Shown here one piece after another: positions 1 to 9,987 of a stretch of 64,000 nt of DNA. This stretch comes from Globodera rostochiensis. Its lineage: Eukaryota > Nematoda > Chromadorea > Rhabditida > Heteroderidae. Location of the stretch: positions 5,287,758 to 5,351,757 of the forward strand of contig JAEVLN010000003.1 of the NCBI GenBank assembly GCA_018350325.1, given 5' to 3'. The translations under genes were made by a program, and so were the position numbers. Under the pieces are notes generated by a model. The model had not been told where the DNA came from. It made no database searches and worked only from the letters and a program-made list of their open reading frames with translations. Every line of letters starts with the position of its first letter. The stretch's first letter is position 1.

Positions 1-96
1 GTTTTGGCCAAATGGTTGCACACGCCCCTCGGGTTTGGACTTCCGAAGGTGTTGAAATGCAATTATCAGTCAGAAAGAATGGAAGGACTCATAAAG
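1..96 (+). pseudogene. F-box-like family, 3' end of third exon (copy A)
   Basis: Reads AKWLHTPLGFGLPKVLK in frame, the strongly conserved end of exon 3 in the F-box-like family of this window (usual form [16 protein letters not shown]), followed by a GTGAGC donor at 97. The next exon should begin near 318 after a TTTTAG acceptor, but only a few bases match before a dispersed repeat takes over. Usual exon-3 residues R and D of the HTPRGD motif are replaced. The gene starts left of the window; this looks like a truncated copy. Confidence 0.7.
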
Positions 97-299
97 GTGA
101 GCTGCTTATTTGTTAGTATCCTGTACTTCCTAACACCGGACCCAAATTTGCCACAATATTCAAAAACATGAATTCGAACATTATTAGCACCTTCGTTCTT
201 TTTGAATGTTTCTGATAGACAAATTAATTTTTGGAAATGTTTAAACGGATTTGGTCGAAAAAGAGATCAATTTGGATTCTACGCCCGCCTACTTTATTC

Positions 300-552
300 C
301 ATTTTAGGCGTTTGCCACTGCGTTACTCTCGCCGCCTGACTCTCTCTTTTTACCACACTATTTCTTCAAAAAATAAAATGTTCAAGAAATTAAACTAAAA
401 AAACAATCACGGGGGGGGGGGGCAGCAGATTACTAGAATTCGAGGGAAAAAGAAAACAAAAACTTTATTAAAATAAATTAAATATCCGCATTATAAAAAA
501 ATAAATTTTTTTGACAGAATCAAATTCGCCTAAATTTTATAATCGATTCCCC
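300..552. repeat. Dispersed repeat piece and left arm of the direct repeat flanking the 5S-SL1 unit
   Basis: Bases 318-385 match the 'ctcgccgcctgactctctc' tandem repeat found at 3.3 kb. Bases 397-552 (poly-G run, then gaattcgagggaaaaag, then caaattcgcctaaattt) recur at 1417-1552. The stretch 97-300 holds no gene that I can recognise. Confidence 0.75.
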
Positions 553-685
553 TCATCGAGCTGAGTACGAATATGCAAAAAGTGGGCGCCGCTCAAAGCA
601 AAGTTACCGCCCATCAAAATTGGCCAAAAACAATGAAAAATATAAAAATAGTGAAGATTTGAAGGCATAAATACACTTAAAAATT

Positions 686-697
686 TAAAAAAAAAAT
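686..697 (-). terminator. RNA polymerase III T-run terminator of the 5S gene
   Basis: On the minus strand a run of ten T follows the 3' end of the 5S rRNA by four bases, the normal Pol III stop signal. Confidence 0.8.
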
Positions 698-700
698 GAA

Positions 701-818
701 GCCTACAACACCGCCGATTCCCAGGACGTCTCCGTTCCAAGTACCAAGGTGGCCCAACGTTGCTTAACTTGCCAGATCGGACGGGATGGCGTGCTTTCAA
801 CGTGGTATGGTCGTAAGC
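701..818 (-). rRNA. 5S ribosomal RNA
   Basis: The minus strand starts GCTTACGACCATACCACGTT and ends GGTGTTGTAGGC, 118 nt, the usual 5S length. The terminal stem closes (GCUUAC with GUAGGC). The internal control region is intact, including AGCACGCCATCCCGTCCGAT and AAGTTAAGCAACG. A T-run terminator follows. It is transcribed by Pol III and incorporated in the large ribosomal subunit. It lies 238 bp downstream of the SL1 RNA gene in the same orientation, matching the known nematode habit of linking 5S and SL1 genes. Here the unit stands alone rather than in a long tandem array. It could be an active copy or an intact dispersed one. Confidence 0.93.
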
Positions 819-1056
819 GATGCTCGAGTGAGGGAAGCCAACCAAATGTGTCACTTTTCGTCCCTTTGGTCACACTCATACAGATATTGAACAATTTGTC
901 AAGAATAACTAACTCTCTGTAAGTTTTCTTAAAAATTGACTGTATGTAAAAAATTTTGTCGAATTTTGCCGAAACAATCTTCGCAAACGAAACCCCTGCA
1001 AAATTCTCAACTTTTTAGTGCTAAGTCGTAAACGAACATCTTTTCAAGACAAATTT

Positions 1057-1155
1057 AAGCACCGCCCAGAGGGCCGAGCAGTTCCAAAATTTATTCCATG
1101 CCACAGATATTTTGGGCAGGATACACCAAGTACCTCAAACTTGGGTAATTAAACC
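1057..1155 (-). ncRNA. SL1 spliced leader RNA
   Basis: The minus strand begins with the perfect 22-nt nematode SL1 leader (1155-1134), starting GGTTTAATTACCCAAG, followed at once by a GT splice donor. Further down come an Sm-binding site AATTTTGGAA (about 1089-1080) and a terminal hairpin GGCCCTCTGGGC, giving a transcript of about 100 nt, as expected. The RNA donates its leader to pre-mRNA 5' ends in trans-splicing. Perfect leader, donor, Sm site and terminal hairpin argue for a functional gene rather than a fossil. Its neighbour is the 5S rRNA gene. Confidence 0.93.
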
Positions 1156-1416
1156 GAAGAAGGAAGCGCTGTGGGGAGAATGAATGTTTTGGTCAAAGCA
1201 AATGTTGGATGCTGTGCGTGCATTTTTGGGTCTGATTCCAGCACCTGCTATGCAATAGTTCTTCACTCAGCCCACTCTCTTTTCTTCCACTCGGCGACTG
1301 CTGCTCTCTTCACTGTCCGCACATTCTTCTTCCGCATTGAGCATCAATTCTCTTCCAATTTTTACATTTTCGATGACGGAAAAATTTGATGACTTTATTT
1401 TGGAATTTGATCCTTA

Positions 1417-1552
1417 AAAAAATCACGGGGGGGGGGGGGGGGGGGCATTTCTAGCGAATTCGAGGGAAAAAAGAAAACAAAAACTTTATTAAAATAAATT
1501 TAAAAAATAAAATTTTTTTTGACAGACGCAAATTCGCCTAAATTTCATATCG
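1417..1552. repeat. Right arm of direct repeat flanking the 5S-SL1 unit
   Basis: Repeats the sequence of 397-552 in the same orientation, with a longer G-run (about 20). The two arms are about 1020 bp apart, so the segment looks like one full 5S-SL1 repeat unit plus the overlap with the next. Its inner end is read as the C-terminus of the F-box-like gene on the minus strand. Confidence 0.75.
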
Positions 1553-2768
1553 TCGCGCTCAATTGGACGGCGAATCAACGGACATTTGTCTTTTTTAAGG
1601 TGTCGGAACTCCAATCGCTCACCCGTCAAATTGTTCGCCAATTCAAATGGCTTAATGTCCTCGCCCACCACGCAAATGAAACCGATGACGAAATTGACCT
1701 GTTCGAACGAATCGACAAATGCCTAGAGGTTACAAAGGAATTTAAAGGGAAAAAGCCAAATAAAAGCACCATTTTGAGTCCTTCCACTTCTTTCAAACAA
1801 CAAACGCATCCCCGCAACACCTTCGGAAGGCCATCCCCGCGGGGCGTATGCAACCATTTGGCCACAGCTTGTTTAGCAGAAGCGCCGGCACTGTCATCGG
1901 CCGGAAACTCGAGGAAATGACAAAAGTCGATCACTCGGAGCCTTGCACAATTGCGAAGAACGGTCGGAGAGAAAAGGCGCAAACGGCCAAGTTCAGAGGA
2001 ACCCAAGTCAAATCCGCAAATGTTGTCTTTGATCAGAGGCCAAATCTTTTTCCAAATGATTTGCCAACTGCGGTCTTCGTCGGTGTCTGTCCCAATGTAA
2101 AGATTGATTCCTTTGGAGTCGAATACTTTACGGATGCGTTGGAGAAATTCGATCGCACTTCGATCGATGTAACTAAAAATTTTAAAATATTTTTTAGGGA
2201 TTTCAGAACACTTTAAGGACTTTATTTCAAGACATTGGAAGCCGATCACTTTGCCCGGAAGCTTTTTTCGCGGAATTGGCAGCCGCCGTCCGACTTTATA
2301 GCCCCAGTCAAAGCGTTTGACAATTTGAGCGCCATTTCCTTTCTTTGCACGACAAATGTCCAAATGTCCCAACGACCATTCCATCAAATTAAAATGCGCG
2401 TCCACCAAAATGTCAAATGTATCGCTGATCAGTGCAACTTTCAGGCCGAGCAGGACGGGGCCACAGAATTTGAAGTCTTCGAACAAAAGGTCGGCACAAA
2501 TGGAACTGAAAATACGGGGTTAAATGAGATGAATGAGTGCCGCAAATAGAATTGCGCGTTTTGTTAAAATTGGTCAAAAAGGTAGAAAATTTTGTCGTTA
2601 AAGCGGGAAGAGCGTGAGAACCTTCAATTGCCAGAAATTCTCTTTTAGCTGATGAAAAAAAGACTTTCATTCCGGTGAGGGCGGGGGGATTCCCCGGAGC
2701 TCGTAGAAATAAGGCTAAACTCACATTTCTTCCAATTGCTTCTCCACTTTCTTCGGATTGTCCGACAT
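1489..2768 (-). CDS. F-box-like family protein (copy B), open frame with foreign C-terminus
   Basis: Four exons: 2768-2725, 2505-2221, 2172-1770 and 1722-1489, all with agreeing phases, 321 residues. It starts [14 protein letters not shown]; the F-box-like segment is residues ~16-50 (motif [18 protein letters not shown]). Exon 3 carries the family signature ADDSAGAS and [12 protein letters not shown], and exon 4 [12 protein letters not shown] and RPIERDD. The normal fifth exon ([15 protein letters not shown]) is missing: the frame runs into the direct repeat of the 5S-SL1 unit and ends in 16 unrelated residues. F-box proteins act as substrate adaptors of SCF ubiquitin ligases; that role is inferred from family resemblance. 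It may be expressed, or be a recently truncated copy. Confidence 0.7.
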
Positions 2769-2929
2769 TTTTTGTTGTTGAAAACCAAATGATTTTCATG
2801 ATTTCAATGAGCTAAACACTGAAAAATGGAATTTTTAATAATATAAAAAAAATCGTATTCTGAGGGGGGGGCAGACAAATGGCAATCGAAGTGAGGAGAA
2901 AAAAAGTCTATTCGAATGATTGTGAAGCA

Positions 2930-3140
2930 AATGTGGGAGAGGGAGTAACTATTTGAATTTATGAGCGATGGATCGATAAGGGTAGACACAAAAATCGATA
3001 ACCGTTAATCGCTCTCCTGATGAGACAGAGAAGAAAAAACTTTTTGGCACATTTGTGCAATCAATAAGGACTTTCGGCCCCGGGGGCTGTCACGACAAAT
3101 CTGACAAAATGGGCGACCCGTCCGGCCATTTGTGCAATCA
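2930..3140. repeat. Dispersed repeat 'gatggatcg...gatgagacagagaag'
   Basis: Related copies lie at 11080-11160, 20820-20945, 33095-33205, 41440-41570, 41840-41960 and 58250-58345, in both orientations. Hallmarks are gagcgatggatcg, cctgatgagacagagaag and gcacatttgtgcaatcaata. No coding capacity recognised. Confidence 0.7.
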
Positions 3141-3261
3141 ATAAATAAAAAACGCAAGTGGACTGGACCTACAGTATGGCCAGAAAGATAAGCCACAAAA
3201 TTTCCTACAAATTTGCCTGCGACAAAAATATTAGCATAGTGCGCAAATATTGCACGGGAAA

Positions 3262-3590
3262 ACAATTTTTAGATGGGGTGCGTTCATGTCCAAATTACTC
3301 TCGCCGCCTGACTCTCTCTTTTTACCACACTATTTCTTCAAAAAATAAAATTTTCAGAAATAAACTAAAACAATTTTTAGATGGGGTACGTTCATGTCCA
3401 AATTACTCTCGCCGCCTGACTCTCTCTTTTTAGCACACTATTTCTTCAAAAAATAAAATTTTCAGAAATTAAACTAAAACAATTTTTAGATGGGGTGCGT
3501 TCATGTCCAAATTACTCTCGCCGCCTGACTCTCTCTTTTTAGCACACTATTTCTTCGAAAAATAAAATTTTCAGAAATAAACCCGGGTTT
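3262..3590. repeat. Three-copy tandem repeat, ~109-bp unit
   Basis: Three near-identical units, each with gatggggtgcgttcatgtcc, ctctcgccgcctgactctc and a TTTTCAG-like end. Degenerate copies occur at 318-385, 26825-26955 (reverse) and 33370-33570. The open frame across it is a repeat by-product. Confidence 0.85.
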
Positions 3591-4136
3591 CCCTTTTTCG
3601 GAATCAAAAGCCAACAATTCCGGTAAAATTGCTCCTTTGGTTGGCTAAAGCCGACGGCGCTGGCGAGAAAATTGTTAAATTTTTAATTTCAAAATACAAT
3701 ATTTTTGAGAATTTTTATTCACTTTTGGGGGTGAGAGGGGCTCGTCGGCGGTGATTTTATTGGCGCTACAAATGTCCCCGCGCACAAAAACAATAATTGT
3801 TTACAGTATGTCATTCATTCCCCCCCCCCCGCATCCCAATTTTATATCGATTCATCGGTTAACCCGAAATTCTTCATTCTCCCAGAAAAGGCCTAGAATT
3901 GTAAAAAAAACAAAAAACCAAACGAATTAATTTGGTTTTTTGACATCAGATTCGAAATTTATGCATCAGAAAACTCCGGAAACGAACTTTTTCAATATTT
4001 CATTGTAAAGTTCAGTAAATCGATTTCCAAAAATTCGGGTCCGTGGTTCGAAATCGGCCTAAATTATTTGCATCTACGCATTTTAAACTTTTGTCATTTT
4101 TAGAAATTAAAGATTTAGAAATTTGTAGTAATTGCC
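3591..4136. other. Non-coding upstream region of the SPRY gene
   Basis: A short gtcggcggtg repeat trace (about 3740) and a C-run are the only recognisable items. A TTTTTAG at about 4096-4102 could be the trans-splice acceptor for the SPRY gene, 35 bp before its ATG. Confidence 0.5.
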
Positions 4137-6854
4137 ATGCCAATTCCAACCGATTCAACAGATGTGATGAACATAACAGCTGATCCGGGTAAGAAAATTG
4201 ATTTAATAATAATATTTATTTAAATCCGTATTAATAATATCCATTTTTTCAGAATGTTGGCCTCTAAATTTGGCCAATTTAGACCCGCCCGCAGAATTGC
4301 GACTTTTACGTGCCCGAATTGCTCAATTGGAACGCCAACAAACGACCAATTCGTCAACTTCAATCGCCAGTTTCAATTTGCTCACGTCCAGGGTGACGTT
4401 TATTACTTGATTTAGCAGTTTTTCCTACTTTTTTGTTGTTGCAAACACTGCTTTTTTGGGGTTTGACAATAAACAAAAATATAATCGAAGCCTCCATGAA
4501 GCGCCCCATGTTGGGCTTTCCTGGTAATAGTCGGCGTTGTTCGAATTCGTGTACGGGATTCGAAATTGGTCTAAAAAAAGAAGGCCGTATTTGGATTCCT
4601 CGACTCCAAAAGCCGACCCGTGTCCCTAGCCCTAATTCAAAATCAACCCATTTTTTAGCGGTACCGTGAAAAACTCATGAAAACGGAACGGGAATTAAAG
4701 GACACGAAAGCATTGGTCGGCAAAACGCTTGAACAGATGGAGGAATGTAAACAAATTGCGAAACTCGAGCTCAATGAATTAGGAAACAGTACGAAAAAAG
4801 AGTTCGAAAAGGTGGGAAATATGGACAAATATTTTAAGTTATTTGTAGGGTTGGACAAGACCGGATATTATCCGGGTCCCCCGGATAGCGGTTCCACCGG
4901 TTCCTTGACACCCGGATACCGGATAGTAATTTACAGCCGGATATCCGTCCGGATACCGGATAATTTTCAATTTTTTAAAATAATAATTAAAATTTTATAA
5001 AAAATCAAATTTCACGCAATTTTTGCCAGAAAGTAAATAAACGAATAAAATCAAATTTTTGTCAATAACTCTTCTTCATCTGAATCAGGCTACGGTCAAA
5101 GCGTGCCCAGAATAAAATTATTTTTTAAAAACGGAAAACGGAAATATTTTTTAACAGAAAACAAAAAGGGCCAAAAACAACGGAAAACGGAAAATTTTTC
5201 AAATCAAATTAAAAAATTATTTATTTTTAAATCATTTATTTTAATAAATATTTTTTGAAATAATATTTATTTAAAAAAATTTTGAAGGTTGTCTTTTTTT
5301 CAGCAGCCTTCTAAGTCTATTTAAGCTTTTGGGGGGGGGGGGGGGGAGTCGGCGGTGCGATAGGCGCCGCCGAGAAAATTTTGCATTTTTGATTCAATTT
5401 GTTAAGCGATTTGCAACCAAAATTTTAAAAATATGGGCAATTTTTTGGAGCTTTTTAACCATGGGCGGGGTCGGCGGTTTCATTTTAACAAACTCGAAAT
5501 TAGCGCAAGTAAATTTTTAAAGAAAATTTTAGCAATTTTTGTTGAGAGCCAATTGTTTTGTGAAATTGTTAATTAATTATAAAAAATACAGAAGCCCTTT
5601 TATCTCTATTTAATTTTAATAGGAAATGGCAAATTGTCTCGCAAAAATTCAAAAATTTTACTAGCGCTAACACCATCAAAAAAAAATCTCTCCGAAAAAA
5701 TACCACCATTAGGGGTGCTTAACCCGCCCGGATCCAACCCCGGATACCGGGTATCCCGGATCCTGGACACCCGGATCCCGGTCCCGGATAATTTGCCCAA
5801 AACACCCGGATACCGGTCCCGGTTCCGGATACCCGTTCTTGTCCAACCCTAGTTATTTGTATAAATAGGTTTTTTGGACGGGACTGGGATTTTTGGAAAA
5901 ACCGGGATCGGCAACAAGAGTCAAAAAAAAGGACAAAATATTTTAGTCCCAAAATTAAAGGCAATGAATCAGCTGAAGGGCGAACTGTTTGCAAAGATGG
6001 AGGAGTATCAGAAACAACTGCAACAGAACATTGACGCGTTGACTGAAGCACAAAAGGGAAATGGTTAGGCAATTGTTTTGTTAATGCTTAAAAAATTGTC
6101 TTATTTTAAACCAAAAAATCTTTTTACTAGGCCTAATGCCACAACAGAATCGATGGGACCCCACGGCGTGTCACGAGAACCTGATGCTCTTTGAGCCCGA
6201 TCGATTGATTGTCCAATGTACTGGAAAGAATTGTGGTAAATATTGGGGTAAATATTACTCTGTGTTCGCTAAGCGGCCATTGTCGAATAAGAATTTTGGC
6301 AATTACTACTACGAAGTGACCATCTTGGAGAAAGAATGGTAATTTATAAATATTCCTTAAAACAATTGTTGTACTTTGAAACATTTACTATATTTAGCGA
6401 TGTTTACATTGGACTGGCGACCAAACAAATGCCATTGGGAGTTTGGGTTGGATGGAGCGAAGGCACTTATGCATACGCAAGCAATGGCACTTTTTGGGGT
6501 CACGATGTTGAGGGATGCTCATACACCAACCATGGACGTCCGTCCATTTTCAGAGGAGTTCCTCACTTTGGTGTCGGTGACGTCATCGGCTGCGGCGTGG
6601 ATTTGGCAACTCGCCAAATCATCTACACAAAGAACGGACGGCGTTTGAGTGAGAAATAAAAAAATAATAAAATTAAAAGGAAATTTCATTTTTAAAATAC
6701 ACTAAATTAATAAATTTATTTTGCTTTATTTTTTGTTTTTGCAGGAACTATCGACTTGTTTGTCGTTTCTGCCGCCGAATTGTTCCCATGCGTTTCGTTG
6801 TATTTTGGCAAAATTGAAGCAATCTTTGGACCAAACTTTGAATTCAAATTCTGA
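4137..6854 (+). CDS. Coiled-coil SPRY (RanBPM/SPRYSEC-type) protein
   Basis: Model of seven exons: 4137-4188, 4253-4392, 4659-4844, 5961-6063, 6131-6338, 6398-6648, 6745-6854; phases agree and give about 349 residues. The N-terminal half is charged and helical, predicted coiled coil ([16 protein letters not shown], then [18 protein letters not shown]). The SPRY domain fills the C-terminal half: [69 protein letters not shown]. The third intron contains a 1-kb hAT element at its very start; the exon 3/4 joint is the least certain part (donor at 4812 and acceptor at 5947 are alternatives). SPRY domains bind protein partners; secreted relatives are cyst-nematode effectors, but this protein has no signal peptide, so it is probably intracellular. 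Confidence 0.75.
4846..5851. mobile_element. hAT-type non-autonomous element (TAGGGTTGGACAAGA family, copy 1)
   Basis: Perfect 15-bp terminal inverted repeats TAGGGTTGGACAAGA and an exact 8-bp target duplication gttatttg (4838-4845 and 5852-5859), both hAT hallmarks. Subterminal regions are dense in ggataccgg-type words. No transposase frame. Its middle (5110-5470) is homologous to the element at 54.3 kb, including the GGCGG...CCGCC hairpin, so it is a nested or mosaic element. Second family member at 30969-31649. Confidence 0.93.
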
Positions 6855-7732
6855 TGTTTGAGGAAGAAGCCCCCGGACAGTGAAAACGATTCTTTAAATT
6901 TATTTTTTCTTTTGAAAAATACGGTCAATGGATTTTGGCAGTTATACAATTCGTTTTGTTTTCAAATTTCTCTGATTTGATTTTTGTTGTCTTTTTGCAA
7001 ATCTGGGCTCGATAAAAAATTGATTATCCGACGATTCTCAAATTTTTTCCGCCACCACCTGACGCCTCATGCCCCGCGTACTCTCCACTGGTCGACGTGT
7101 TGTAGTCTACACTTCTTTTTTAAGTGAATTTCTGTATTATATTTTTTGACGACAGCGGATCTTAGACAGCAGAGTTTTTAGAGAACTCAAATCAAAAACT
7201 TCTCGAACAAATTCAAAAAATTGCTATGCTAGAAATGTAATAAAAAAGAAACAATTTTGCTTCATGCATTATTTAAATTATCATTTATAAAATTTTGGTT
7301 GCAATATGTCGATATAAGGCCGTAACAAGATGCCATAAAAGGCAAGGATGCGTAATTCCGGCAAATTTGAAATCTTAGAAATTTAACTTTTCAAATTTTC
7401 TGTCACTTTTAATAGCCCTGGTTGGAGGTAGAGTCCGGACCAAATATAAATATTTGGAATTTTGTACAAATAGTAAACCAAAAACGGGGCAAAACCGGAT
7501 TCTCGCGTTTCAAGTAAAAAAGAGCAATAATTGACCAAATTTTTGACAAGATTTGCAGAAAATTGGTGTCGATAAGAGATGTAAGTCCATTGGATTTGTT
7601 TTTCTCAAAATAAATGAAAAAAAAAAAATTCGAAAATAAATTAAATTTTATAAAATGTTTTGATCGACAAAGAACAAATAAATGATAAAACCAACAGCAA
7701 AAGCATAAGTTCCCTTCCTTCGTTTTCACTAT
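6855..7732. other. Intergenic region between convergent SPRY-bearing genes
   Basis: Lies between the stop codons of the plus-strand SPRY gene and the minus-strand BTB-SPRY gene. AT-rich with no recognised coding sequence or repeat; both 3' ends and polyadenylation sites must lie here. Confidence 0.6.
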
Positions 7733-9987
7733 TTAAATGCCATTGGCAATGTTAAATTTGAAATTCGGGCCAAAATTCGCTTCAATTTTGTCGCCAGCGC
7801 AATACAACGTAACGCACGGAAACAAATCGGCACCAAAATCGACATACAAACCGGTAGATTCTGTAAAAATAACATAAGTAAATACTTAAGCAAAAATTTA
7901 AAATTGAAAATAAATTTTTTAAATATTTTTTATTTGTTTTTTCTTTCTCACCTAAACGCCGTCCATTTTTCGTGTAAATGATTTGGCGAGTTGCCAAATC
8001 GACGCCGCAGCCGACGACGTCACCAACGCCAAAGGAAGGTCCATTGCCCTCGACTGCGTGGCCCCGAAAATAGCCATTGCTTTGGTATGCGCAAGAGCCT
8101 TCGTCAATTCCAACCCAACGATTCAATGGCATTTGTTTGGTCGCAAGTCCAATGAAAACAAAGCTAAATATAATGTTTTTAAAAGGAAAATGCTTCTAAA
8201 ACACTTTGAAGCTCAACAAATTTTTTTTTAACTTACTATTCTTGCTCCAAAATGGTCACTTCGTAGTAAAAAATGCCGTCTTTTGGAATTGGCCGTTCAG
8301 CGAGGACAGAGCGAAATTCTGAAAAGAAGGGAATTCAAAAATGTTGTCAAAATAATATTTACCATAATTAATTCCATTATGTTGGGCAATCAATCGTTTG
8401 GGCCCAATGAGCGTGAGGTCCTCGTGATGTGCAGCCCATCGATTTCTAGTGATTAGCCCTAAGGAAATATAATTGTATTTTCAAATTATTAAATATCATT
8501 TCCCTTGTGCCGGTCATTGCATAAAAAGTGGCACTTTTTTATTGTTCGAATTTCGGAGTTTAAAAATCCGAGCTCGGATTCGGGTTCCCCGCATATTTTT
8601 ACCCAACACATGTTTTCTGTGTTTTTAAAATGTTTTCCCATAGGGACCCCAATTTCCAAGGATTGCCCTCTCTTTAGCCTACCCGATTTGGTCCCGGCAC
8701 GTCCATTAGTTGGAAATTGCAGCTGGTAAGGCTCGGGCCTTACGCGGTCCGGACGAGAATAGTGCAGAAAAACGCTGATAATCTCGTCTCGTGTCAACAC
8801 TCCGGACAGAACTGTCAAAAGCATATTTTAAATACAAAAGTGAAATGATCCCCAAAAAGGTATCCAACCAATATTCTCAGAAAAGTCCTCTTGTGAAATG
8901 AGGGGAAAACGAATTTTGAAAAGTGCCGGGCCGAGCATTGCGCGTCTATTCGCCGCGGAAGGCTCTTTCCCATTCTGACGGCATTTTTCGTCCGCCCAGC
9001 GAAGTGCCTAATTATTTTAAAGAATTAAAAGAAATTAAAATAATTTTAATTTGTTTTTTATAAATTTACGGCATTCCAAATTGCAATTTCTTCGCTGATC
9101 ATCAACCCGTCACGGCCCATAATCTCACACAATAATTGCTGATCAATTTGCAAAAACTCTTCCGAGAGGATCAAAGCGGCCGCATTCTGGTCGATGTAAG
9201 CCAAACAGCGGCGAGCAAAGTCCCGAAATAATAAAATAATTAATTATGGTTGTTTAAAAAAAACAATAACATTATTTAAATCAGTTACAATCCCCCCCCC
9301 CCCTCCCCACCTCTTCTCCAAGAAAGCGAGTCTGGCCAAACGCGAAAAAAACATTGTTCAGTTCCGGTATGGGAAAGTTCAAACATGCTTTGACAAGTTC
9401 AGGAAGGTCATATTTTTTAGCTTAAATTAAAAATTTAAACAAAAATTTAAAAATGCATAAAAGTTTTATTACCCGCATAAAGCACAGCGATTGCATTGTC
9501 CCCGTTCAGCCCGCTCACATCGTCCACATAAATAAAGCTGAGCATCGCCTTGAACGCCCCCACCTCCACGTCCGGCACCTCCACGGGTTTAATCTCTTCC
9601 GAAGGGTCTAAAAAATTCGTTATTAAAAAATTCTTTAATTATTTTTTCGGCTTACCGTTATTTCGGGCATCAAAAGGAAACATCGCCTCAAAAACGTCGG
9701 AGGCTGCCATCAGAATCGTTTTGTGCGCTGGCAAAAGCTTAAAAAAATTGAATAATTAATTAAACTAATTGAAATATCATTAATTAAAGTAATTGAAATA
9801 AATATCATTAATTAAACTAATGAAATATAATTAATTAAAGTAATTAAATATTAAAGTAAATGTTTCACTATTTTTCAGAACTCGCCTCCTTTTCGTCTCC
9901 TCCCCCCACCAAAAATTGAACGTCCGCCCCATTGCCCGTGTCCAGCAAATGCTTCATACGGCCGACGACAGAATTTGGTTTTGGCAT
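7733..9987 (-). CDS. BTB-BACK-SPRY fusion protein
   Basis: Eleven exons: 9987-9886, 9737-9656, 9607-9473, 9420-9311, 9222-9070, 9007-8869, 8811-8683, 8458-8363, 8318-8237, 8163-7952, 7860-7733. Phases agree throughout; 455 residues. BTB/POZ at about 18-110 ([52 protein letters not shown]); BACK about 115-250 ([39 protein letters not shown]). The SPRY part is the last ~170 residues ([56 protein letters not shown]). No ATG opens the SPRY exons; donor and acceptor phases at 8683/8458 fit a fusion. Intron 1 has a GC donor (GAG|GCGAGT). The exon-5 acceptor reads CGG instead of AG. BTB-BACK proteins are cullin-3 adaptors, with SPRY as likely substrate binder (inference). Two separate genes are the alternative. 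Confidence 0.75.

Noticed and set aside
1171..1389. 72-codon plus-strand frame upstream of the SL1 gene
   Set aside because: It lies in the 5S-SL1 unit spacer and has no homologous or splice support.
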